Positions 7,963 to 14,875 of a stretch of 45,479 nt of DNA are shown in pieces. The translations under genes were made by a program, and so were the position numbers. The first letter of the stretch is position 1. Each line of letters opens with the position of its first letter. This DNA comes from CAYWMP01 sp964459445 (GTDB taxonomy: Bacteria > Desulfobacterota > DSM-4660 > Desulfatiglandales > HGW-15), in contig CAYWMP010000023.1 in NCBI GenBank assembly GCA_964459445.1, forward strand, positions 1-45,479, read 5' to 3'. The notes beneath the pieces are model-generated. The model ran no database searches. It was not told where the DNA came from and saw only the letters and a program-made list of their open reading frames with translations.

Positions 7963-9171
7963 ATGAAAGATGCTGAAAAAAAATGGACTATGCGAGATCG
8001 GGTTATTGCCGTTCTTGAAGGCAGAAAGCCTGATCGTCTCCCTTTTATTGACCGCATGGAAATTTGGTACAAGAGCAAATTCGAAGAAAAGGCCTTTCCG
8101 GAAAAATATAAAGATATGTCATTGAGGGAGATTCATGAGGCGGTAGGGATCGGCCAACTGAAGTTTGTTGCACCCTATGCCCATAGATTGCACGGTGTCG
8201 AGATGGTTTACACATTTGAAAATGAAGTCATACACCGTGAATCCGAACCGGTGATGGAGTTTTTTCCCGCACAATGGGCTGCCCCTCATGTTCCGCGGGA
8301 TAAACCCGGTAAGACGCTGATTGAATTTATCACGCCGGTCGGCAAGCTGAGCTTGAGGTATGCCTTTGCTGAGAACTTGATTGAGATGGGCGTGGAGGAA
8401 CCTTACCTCAGTGAACATCTCATTAAGGAACAAATGGATTATCGTATTGCCGAATTCATCATCGAACGAGCGGAATTCATACCTCAGTTTGACAACATGA
8501 ACGATGCCCAAGAAATGCTGGGAGATAATGGGTTTGCTGTCGCAAATCTCCATAGAGTGCCCTTCCAGGCGGCTCTGCTCGAATACCTGGGTGAAGTGCC
8601 CCTATTCACGGCGCTTTACGAAAGCCCGAAACACCTGGAAAGGTTGTTGAACGTTTTGGATCAACAGCTCATTGATATCCTCAACCAATTGTCCGATCTA
8701 CCTGCGATCTATGTTGAGTTCCTGGACAATGTCGACGGCATGATGACGAATCCAAATCTCTTTAGAGACCATTCGCTTAAGAACTATCAGCGCTATACCG
8801 AAATTCTTCATGGACAGGGAAAGAAAGTGGGAAGCCATACGGATGGGAACCTGAAACCACTGCTGGGTCTGCTGGCCGAGTCCGGCCTGGATGTGTGTGA
8901 ATCTTTCTCCCCGGCCCCTTTGACAGAATGCCCTTTTGAAGAGGCTTGGGAGGCTTGGAAGGATGGACCCATCATTTGGGGAGGGATTCCGTCGCCCATT
9001 TTAGAGGAACGGACCGGTGAGAGCGAATTCAGGGAGTATGTGCATCGTCTGCTGGAAACGATTGGCAATCAACCCATTATCCTGGGCGTCGGCGATATGG
9101 TTTTAGGCAACAACCTGATCGAGCGTGTTCAGTATATTGCCAATGAGATTGAGAAACACCCGATGGAATAG
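7963..9171 (+). CDS. Uroporphyrinogen-decarboxylase-family protein (MtaA/CmuA-like methyltransferase relative)
   Basis: The 402-residue protein has the URO-D fold signature: an N-terminal R-x-R-V-x-A-V-L-E-G-R-K-P-D-R-L-P segment, a long barrel and a C-terminal GVGDMVLGNN. In anaerobes such proteins are usually methyltransferases acting on methyl-corrinoid proteins rather than heme enzymes. The segment SHTDGN near residue 290 sits where MtaA-type enzymes have the zinc ligands H-x-C; here it is H-x-D, seen in other members of the wider family. GAGGA lies 12 bases before the ATG, with a weak AGG closer. It stands alone behind the 199-bp repeat. A role in methyl transfer together with the MttB-family protein is inferred. 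Confidence 0.75.
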   Translation: MKDAEKKWTMRDRVIAVLEGRKPDRLPFIDRMEIWYKSKFEEKAFPEKYKDMSLREIHEAVGIGQLKFVAPYAHRLHGVEMVYTFENEVIHRESEPVMEFFPAQWAAPHVPRDKPGKTLIEFITPVGKLSLRYAFAENLIEMGVEEPYLSEHLIKEQMDYRIAEFIIERAEFIPQFDNMNDAQEMLGDNGFAVANLHRVPFQAALLEYLGEVPLFTALYESPKHLERLLNVLDQQLIDILNQLSDLPAIYVEFLDNVDGMMTNPNLFRDHSLKNYQRYTEILHGQGKKVGSHTDGNLKPLLGLLAESGLDVCESFSPAPLTECPFEEAWEAWKDGPIIWGGIPSPILEERTGESEFREYVHRLLETIGNQPIILGVGDMVLGNNLIERVQYIANEIEKHPME

Positions 9172-9231
9172 GAACAGGATTTTGCCTGAATGTCCTGGTG
9201 AGCGTTCAAAACCGGGCGCTGGGATATGCGC

Positions 9232-9564
9232 CTAGGCCTCTCGATCAGCTTCGATGTTTTTCGGATTAAATACGCCAAACTGATTGGTGGCATAATATTT
9301 CACTCGCTCACCCTTGTCATCCACGACATAAAGATTGACGAGCTCTCCCTCGCGGATTTCGGAACCATCGGACCCTGTGGATTGGGCGAGTTTCCAGGCC
9401 ATTCGCCAGGCAGCCACATCGGAATCTAACGGGTTATCCTCCTCACCGGGCGAGTATTTAGTGACGATCTCTGAGCCCTCCAGTTTCTGAAAATGAACCC
9501 GATAGCCATCCCTTTTCCTGATCCATGCCCCGTCAATGATCACTAATGCTTCTTTAATATTCAT
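9232..9564 (-). CDS. Hypothetical protein, 110 residues
   Basis: This small soluble protein was not recognised. It has no signal peptide, membrane segment or metal motif. The sequence alternates short strands and charged turns (DGYRVHFQKLEGS, NLYVVDDKGERVKYYATNQFG), suggesting a compact beta-rich fold. GGGGGA lies ahead of the ATG. It is 37 bases downstream of the MscS gene stop on the same strand and may be co-transcribed with it. Confidence 0.6.
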   Translation of the reverse strand: MNIKEALVIIDGAWIRKRDGYRVHFQKLEGSEIVTKYSPGEEDNPLDSDVAAWRMAWKLAQSTGSDGSEIREGELVNLYVVDDKGERVKYYATNQFGVFNPKNIEADREA

Positions 9565-9601
9565 TTGAATCCCCCAAAGTATTCTCTAATGTCCTCTTGT
9601 C

Positions 9602-10435
9602 CTATCCCTCCCTGCTTTCCATGTTAGAAGGAGGCAACCCCCTCTCATAATAGTGATGGATATCCAACTGAGGATGCGCAATAACAATGCCTTCTGCATC
9701 GAATCGCAATTTGATCTTTTCCAGCAACTCGCAGCGTGTCCTCCAGTACTTTAAGTTTTCGACCCAGCATCGCCCCCCAAGCTCGACGCAACCATTTGTG
9801 AGATCGAGTACCCAAACAACCGGCCGCGGGCTGACTTTTATCCGCGGATCTTCAATCATGATGGCTTCAAGCACCTGTTTTGCCTTCATCAGATCCTGAT
9901 CATAACGAATACCCACGTTGAGTTTAATTCGGCGACTCGGCGTGAAATGATAGTTCTGAACAATGTCACTGACAATTTTCTGGTTGGGGACGAAAAATGT
10001 CTTGCCGTCGAAGGTCCTCAGGCGAGTATTAATTAAGGATGTTGCTTCCACTTTTCCTAAAAGGTCCCCGGCCTTGACCGTCTGCCCCACTTTAAAAGGT
10101 AGTGTCGGAATATAGGGGCGAATGATAAGAATGAGAAAAACTGCGGCCAATGCGACAATGATGAGTGTCCTAAAAACCACCCTTTGGTCTAATCCTATTT
10201 CGACCAACGCACCTGAGATGAGAACGATTAGCATGAAAACGTAGATCGCGTTGCAGACCGTTGACAGTATGGGTTCCTTTACGGAAAATCTCTTCAACAG
10301 TATTCTAACGCCTCTGTTGATGTACTTGATTGTGATTGCTCCGATGACAATAAAGATTAATCCCCATATGAGATCTAACCCATGCAGAATCATGACATCG
10401 CGCAATCTTTCGAGTCTTGTCATCTGATCTTCCAT
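9602..10435 (-). CDS. Small-conductance mechanosensitive channel (MscS family)
   Basis: This is a 277-residue inner-membrane protein with three hydrophobic helices at about residues 18-40, 60-82 and 86-108, followed by the MscS beta domain (VGQTVKAGDLLGKVEATSLINTRLRTFDG) and the conserved P-N-Q-K-I. The C-terminal part (DIHHYYERG) is typical of the cytoplasmic vestibule. The size matches E. coli MscS. GGAGGG is six bases ahead of the ATG at 10435; a GTG directly before it is too close. MscS channels release solutes on osmotic downshock. The pore-lining helix is less glycine/alanine-rich than in MscS itself, so gating may differ. Confidence 0.9.
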   Translation of the reverse strand: MEDQMTRLERLRDVMILHGLDLIWGLIFIVIGAITIKYINRGVRILLKRFSVKEPILSTVCNAIYVFMLIVLISGALVEIGLDQRVVFRTLIIVALAAVFLILIIRPYIPTLPFKVGQTVKAGDLLGKVEATSLINTRLRTFDGKTFFVPNQKIVSDIVQNYHFTPSRRIKLNVGIRYDQDLMKAKQVLEAIMIEDPRIKVSPRPVVWVLDLTNGCVELGGRCWVENLKYWRTRCELLEKIKLRFDAEGIVIAHPQLDIHHYYERGLPPSNMESREG

Positions 10436-10663
10436 CACCTACCCTCCTTCTATGTAATGGCCCTTTATTGAGAGGAAAAACATGCAGGTCTTCCGCCTAT
10501 AGATCTCGGCCTTTTTGAGATAACTTGAAATTGCCCCCTTATACTGAAGGAAACCTGTGAGGGTCAATCAGATTAGAAATTAAATGATTCCAGGAAGTGG
10601 AATGAGAGAGCATAGTGCCTTGGGGATATGGCGGCGTGATTGTTACGAACCTTCTCTTGCAGA

Positions 10664-11215
10664 TCAGTTTGATCCGCCCTCCATGATTTTGAAGCTATTG
10701 AGAACTCTTTGAAAAGTCGCAATTTCTCTACTGGTATAGTGTTTCTTGACAGCATTATATCGCAAACTGTAAAACCACTGCCCTTCTACAAAGCCATAGT
10801 AAATCGTTTTGAACTTGTAGCCTTCCTTGCTCTTATAATCGAATACAATCCTGAATCCATCATGGTAGCTCACAAAGGCAGGGACCGTTTCAAGGACTTT
10901 GAGATCAAGAACTGAATCATCAGATTTAATCTCATCCAGAATAACTTCCGCCGCTTCCTGGGGAGGCATGTCTACTCTGATACGCTTTTCCGTGTGTCCA
11001 AAGGGCTTGTTCACATGACGTTGCTGGGCGAGAATATATTGAGAAAAGGGATCATCCTTGGTTATTATTAGAAATCTCTTGGTGTTTAGCTTTTTCCATC
11101 CTTCAGGATATTCGATAGTGAAATTATAGGAGGATGGATCGAGCGAAACGGCTCTTTGATTTGTTGAAGTGCAGGCCGTTGCAACGATCAAAAACATGAA
11201 TGTTATTATTCTCAT
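10664..11215 (-). CDS. Predicted lipoprotein of unknown function
   Basis: The 183-residue protein begins with a short hydrophobic signal ending in the lipobox VATAC, with the lipidated cysteine at residue 15. The mature part contains YNFTIEYPEGWKKL, a beta-strand pattern common in PsbP-like or DUF1795-type stress lipoproteins, and ends with a helix-rich tail (TFQRVLNSFKIME) also common in that fold. It is monocistronic, with 228 bases to the MscS gene downstream and 315 bases to tetR upstream, which is divergent. It is likely anchored in the envelope. No specific role can be read. Confidence 0.65.
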   Translation of the reverse strand: MRIITFMFLIVATACTSTNQRAVSLDPSSYNFTIEYPEGWKKLNTKRFLIITKDDPFSQYILAQQRHVNKPFGHTEKRIRVDMPPQEAAEVILDEIKSDDSVLDLKVLETVPAFVSYHDGFRIVFDYKSKEGYKFKTIYYGFVEGQWFYSLRYNAVKKHYTSREIATFQRVLNSFKIMEGGSN

Positions 11216-11530
11216 AAGGTCTGTTTTCCTATATCTTAATTTTGTCGCTTCCTCTCAATCTTCGACTTTCAAGATATGCAAGGCAAGGTAGCCAAGCATG
11301 CTTCAAGCGACCTTCGGTGAGCAGGCTTTATTCCAAATAGGATATTACATCGGATAAGAAAAACCCAATAATTTCCTTTGCTTTAATCATATTTCGCCAG
11401 GTAGAAAAAAGGATTGAACGTCTACACCAATAATTTCAAGCCATTTCAAATAATAATTATAAAGGTCTTGACATTTTGAGAAATGAATATTATATCGAGT
11501 GCTCGAAATTAGTTTCGTGAGGATTTCCTT
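11216..11530. other. 315-bp divergent intergenic region
   Basis: This gap lies between the lipoprotein gene (minus) and tetR (plus). Its right end holds the tetR promoter/operator described separately. No small gene or other strong structure was seen in the rest. Confidence 0.4.
11468..11520 (+). promoter_or_regulatory. Promoter and palindromic operator of tetR (operator copy 1)
   Basis: A TTGACA box at 11468-11473 is followed after 17 bases by TATATC at 11491-11496. The -10 overlaps the palindrome TCGAGTGCTCGA at 11495-11506. A stretch of about 48 bases from ATTTTGAG (11473) to TTTCGTGA (11520) is nearly repeated at 12230-12274 ahead of the flavoprotein gene. A repressor bound here would block its own promoter, the usual TetR arrangement. 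Confidence 0.65.
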
Positions 11531-12196
11531 GTGACTCAAAGCATTGAATCCTTCAGAAAAAGTTGGGATGGCCATATCGAAGAGTTGGTAAACGTTTCTG
11601 CAAAAAAGGCCCACGCGATTGAGGGTAAACATCGTCAGATCGTAGAGGGCGCCTGTCGCGTCTTTTTCAAAAAGGGATTTCATCCGACATCGATAAGGGA
11701 GATTGCGGAAGCTGCAAACATGTCGATGGGGCAACTTTATCATTATATCTCGTCTAAGGACGACGTTCTCTTTCTCATTCATAAACACATGCACACTACT
11801 TGGTATCATCATCTGATGGATTCTCAGATAGAAGAAATAGAAGATCCGTCGGAAAAACTGGCTGTAGCCTTGAGGTCGACTTTTGAATTTTTGGTAAAAA
11901 ATAAAAGGCTTATCCAATTTGTATATACAGAGAGCAAGTATCTAAACAAAGAGCACTTAAGGGTAGTCCTTGAAATGGACGACAAGAATGTTGTGGAGTT
12001 CTGGCGTGAACTCTTGAGGAAGGCATCAGAAGGGCAGGAGATCGAAGTGGATACGGATTTGGCTGCCAATCTGATAGCATTTGTTATGGTTTTTTTCCCA
12101 TTAAGGGGCTGGAACCTTAGAAGCAAACCGTTGAAAGAAGTATCCAAATTCCTGACGGATTTTGTATTCAGAGGAATCGGCTTGGAGACTTCATGA
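11531..12196 (+). CDS. TetR-family transcriptional regulator
   Basis: The protein has 221 residues and starts at a GTG with GAGGA seven bases upstream. After a 30-residue N-terminal extension comes the TetR DNA-binding domain at about residues 34-80; the helix-turn-helix is the TSIREIAEAANMSMGQLYHY segment, followed by the usual S-K-D-D-V-L. The rest is the helical ligand domain, with ETKYL-like and FREL-like segments seen in regulators of fatty-acid or acyl-CoA metabolism. Two near-identical palindromes, one before this gene and one before the next, are its likely operators. It probably controls the dehydratase-like gene and perhaps the long plus-strand run behind it. The ligand is unknown; an acyl-CoA is a reasonable guess. 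Confidence 0.9.
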   Translation: MTQSIESFRKSWDGHIEELVNVSAKKAHAIEGKHRQIVEGACRVFFKKGFHPTSIREIAEAANMSMGQLYHYISSKDDVLFLIHKHMHTTWYHHLMDSQIEEIEDPSEKLAVALRSTFEFLVKNKRLIQFVYTESKYLNKEHLRVVLEMDDKNVVEFWRELLRKASEGQEIEVDTDLAANLIAFVMVFFPLRGWNLRSKPLKEVSKFLTDFVFRGIGLETS

Positions 12197-12229
12197 CCAA
12201 TGTATTGGGTAATATCCTAAAGCTGGTAG

Positions 12230-12274
12230 ATTTTGAGTTGAAAAATTATATCGAGCGCTCCAAATAGATTTGTG
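12230..12274 (+). promoter_or_regulatory. Operator copy 2, upstream of the HpaB/AbfD-family gene
   Basis: The segment ATTATATCGAG at 12245-12255 is identical to 11489-11499, and the core palindrome GAGCGCTC (12253-12260) matches the tetR site with one change. Similarity extends on both sides (ATTTTGAG before, TTTGTGA after). The site is 149 bases before the ATG at 12423, so a leader of more than 100 bases is implied if the promoter overlaps it as at tetR. Confidence 0.6.
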
Positions 12275-12422
12275 ATATATATCCTTCCGTTTGCACATTC
12301 ATTGCCGTAATTCGGGAGTTGGTTGGAGTCTCTGAAAGACTGAATGAAACTTAAAGATAAATCGGCCCACCTGTGGCCAGAGGGCATGGCCCTTAAGGCC
12401 TATGTCGTTAGGGAGGATCAAC

Positions 12423-13913
12423 ATGGGAATCAAGCCGCCGGAAGAATACATAGATAGCCTAAAGGATGGCAGAGTCGTTTACTGCAATGGAGAAAGAGTA
12501 AGTGATGTGACCCGGCATCCAATTCTGAAGATTTGCCGTGATTGGGTGGCCATGGATTATGTTCTGGATCAGGATCCCCGCTACCAGAACCTTCTCACCG
12601 AGGAGAATGAGGAGGGTGAAAGAGTCAGTTTTGCCCTGGTGCCTCAACGCACGAGGGAGGATCTCTTCAGACTTCGAGAGGTGGTGAAACTGTGGGCCCG
12701 TGTCTGTTTCGGCAAGCCTCCAGGAGCCAAATTTGTTGCTAAAGACGGCTTGAATGCCTTGACTGTGGTCACCCGGAGAATCGATAAGAAGTATGGGACG
12801 AATTATGCTGAAAACGTTGAGGCCTATCGCAAGCATTTGCAGAACAATGATATTGCCTTCGCCATGGGCCTCACGGATGTGAAGGGCGACAGAAGTCTTC
12901 GTCCCTCACAACAAAAATTGCATCAAGACTATTATGTTCGAATCGTAGACGAGCGAAAGGATGGTATCATCGTGAGGGGAGCAAAGACCCACATTAGTCA
13001 GGCTCCCCTTTGCAATGAGATCTTAATCGCCCCTTGTCGTGCTATGCGTGAAGAAGACAAGGCCTATTCGGTCTCCTTCGCGGTCCCGGCCAATGCGCCT
13101 GGGTTAACGCTTATCTCTGCTGAGCCCGAAGTAAGCGAAGACTACAATCTTTTCGACCACCCTATTTCAGGCAGTGTGTTCATCAACGATGCCACGGTCA
13201 TCTTTGACGATGTTTTTATCCCCAACGAGCGTATATTTCAGAAAGGTGAATGGGAGTTTGCAGGACAGATCGCCTATATGTTTGCCAATTTCCATCGGCT
13301 CAGTGCGGAAACCTACAAGGCTGCTGAACTTGAAATGGTTACTGGTGCTGCAACACTGATGGCTGAATACAATGGCGTGGAAAAGGCGGAACATATCCGC
13401 GAAAAACTAACCTGGCTTGTCATGTATACCGAAGCGGTGGAAGTCATGGGGCGAGCGGCCTGTGAACATTACAGCAGCGAGCCTGATTCGGATCTGGTCT
13501 ATCCGAATCCCATGTATGCGAATATATGCAAATTCTACTTTGCCGACAATTGGCATCAGGCAACGAAACACCTTCAGGATATTGCCGGGGGCATTGTGGC
13601 GACCTGTCCCTCATCCAAAGACTACCTCAATCCGGAAACCCATGACCTGATTGAGAAGTATCTAGGGGGAAGAGCGGACGTTCCCACTGAACACAGGCTT
13701 CGCATGGTGAAGCTCATAAGGGATCTTACGTCGAACTATGAGGATGTTCTTACGATACATGCGGAGGGGTCTCTTGCTGCACAAAAACTCTCCATCTATG
13801 CGCTGGCTGATTTTGACAGGTATAAAGCAGCCGCCAAGAGGGCTGCCGGAGTCGAGGATGGGACACATCATCCAATTTTTAGTAATTTACCGGCTTTCCC
13901 ACCTGAATTTTAG
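12423..13913 (+). CDS. 4-hydroxybutyryl-CoA dehydratase / HpaB-family flavoprotein lacking the Fe-S ligands
   Basis: The 496-residue protein belongs to the family of 4-hydroxyphenylacetate 3-monooxygenase (HpaB) and 4-hydroxybutyryl-CoA dehydratase (AbfD). The segment DGLNALTVVTRRIDKKYGTNY and the long acyl-CoA-dehydrogenase-like C-terminal helices support this. The ATG at 12423 has GGGAGG seven bases upstream; an ATG 21 bases earlier has none. From what is known of AbfD, its [4Fe-4S] cluster is held by Cys99, Cys103, His292 and Cys299. Anchored on the D-G-L-N-A stretch, both first cysteines are replaced (Pro and Phe). His291 is kept, but the residue seven on is Tyr. The protein is therefore probably cluster-free. 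In an anaerobe, FAD-dependent dehydration, isomerisation or desaturation of an acyl-CoA is more likely than oxygen-dependent hydroxylation. An SDR gene follows after 42 bases. Confidence 0.8.
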   Translation: MGIKPPEEYIDSLKDGRVVYCNGERVSDVTRHPILKICRDWVAMDYVLDQDPRYQNLLTEENEEGERVSFALVPQRTREDLFRLREVVKLWARVCFGKPPGAKFVAKDGLNALTVVTRRIDKKYGTNYAENVEAYRKHLQNNDIAFAMGLTDVKGDRSLRPSQQKLHQDYYVRIVDERKDGIIVRGAKTHISQAPLCNEILIAPCRAMREEDKAYSVSFAVPANAPGLTLISAEPEVSEDYNLFDHPISGSVFINDATVIFDDVFIPNERIFQKGEWEFAGQIAYMFANFHRLSAETYKAAELEMVTGAATLMAEYNGVEKAEHIREKLTWLVMYTEAVEVMGRAACEHYSSEPDSDLVYPNPMYANICKFYFADNWHQATKHLQDIAGGIVATCPSSKDYLNPETHDLIEKYLGGRADVPTEHRLRMVKLIRDLTSNYEDVLTIHAEGSLAAQKLSIYALADFDRYKAAAKRAAGVEDGTHHPIFSNLPAFPPEF

Positions 13914-13955
13914 GTTAATCAATCCTGCTTTGAAGAGAGGAAAAAGGGAGATGCA

Positions 13956-14723
13956 ATGCTTTTACAGGATAAGGTAGCGATTGTTACAGGGGCAAGCAGA
14001 GGTATCGGGAGGGCCATTGCTGTCGGATTTGCCGGAGAAGGAGCGAACGTTGTTGTTGCCGCCCGCACTGAGACCGTGAAGAATGAAAGACTTCCCGGTA
14101 CGATATTTCAGACAGCCCGGGAAATCGAAGCCCTTGGACGCAAAGCCTTCCCTGTCAAATGTGATGTCACGGATGAAGAAAGTGTGAATATTATGGTTCT
14201 CAGGGCTTTGGACACGTTTGGTCAAATAGACATCCTGGTCAACAATGCGGGCGTTGCATTTTATTACCCTATAGCGGAAACGCCGCTCAAGCGCTGGGAG
14301 TTGGTCTTGCGAGTGAATCTGACCGGCCCTTTTCTCTGCGCAAAGGCCGTGTTGCCACCTATGATGGAACGGATGAGGGGGAGCATTATAAACATCTCCT
14401 CTTTAGCTGCTGATGAGCGGAACGGGGGAACTGTCTCCACAGGTTTGGCCTATGCTGCTGCCAAGGCCGGTCTTGACCGATTCACCTGGGGATTGGCAGG
14501 AGAGATAGGGAAGTACAACATAGCGGTTAACTGCCTGAAGCCAAAACACGTCGTAGACACGGAGGGAATGCGGTTCTGGACCAAGGAAGAGGAACGGCAA
14601 GGGTGGGTTCCACCGGATAAGATGGTGAAGTGTGCCGTTTTTCTGGCCGCCCAGGATGCTTCCGGCGTAACGGGAGTCGTGGCGACAGATGCGGAAATGA
14701 GCCTATGGCACGGATTGCGATGA
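13956..14723 (+). CDS. Short-chain dehydrogenase/reductase (SDR)
   Basis: The protein has 255 residues, the classical SDR length. It carries the cofactor motif TGASRGIG near residue 12, NNAG near residue 95, a serine in NISSLA and the catalytic Y-A-A-A-K. The region after the first beta strand has AARTE, and the arginine there suggests NADPH preference. GGGAG precedes the ATG. It lies 42 bases downstream of the dehydratase-like gene and probably works on the same intermediate, oxidising or reducing a 3-hydroxy/3-oxo or alcohol/ketone group. The stretch GGTVSTGLAYAA between the serine and the tyrosine is longer than in many FabG proteins, so it is not a standard fatty-acid enzyme. Confidence 0.9.
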   Translation: MLLQDKVAIVTGASRGIGRAIAVGFAGEGANVVVAARTETVKNERLPGTIFQTAREIEALGRKAFPVKCDVTDEESVNIMVLRALDTFGQIDILVNNAGVAFYYPIAETPLKRWELVLRVNLTGPFLCAKAVLPPMMERMRGSIINISSLAADERNGGTVSTGLAYAAAKAGLDRFTWGLAGEIGKYNIAVNCLKPKHVVDTEGMRFWTKEEERQGWVPPDKMVKCAVFLAAQDASGVTGVVATDAEMSLWHGLR

Positions 14724-14875
14724 GTATAAAGGCAGAGTACCCTCATTATATCTGAATTAAGATCTATCAACAGCTTGTAGCGGTCCTATCAAGTTCATTA
14801 TATCCGGCGCCCAGTTCTTGTTCCATCGGGCAAGAGAGATTGAGGGCATAAACACAAACAAAGCGGAGGCCCCTG

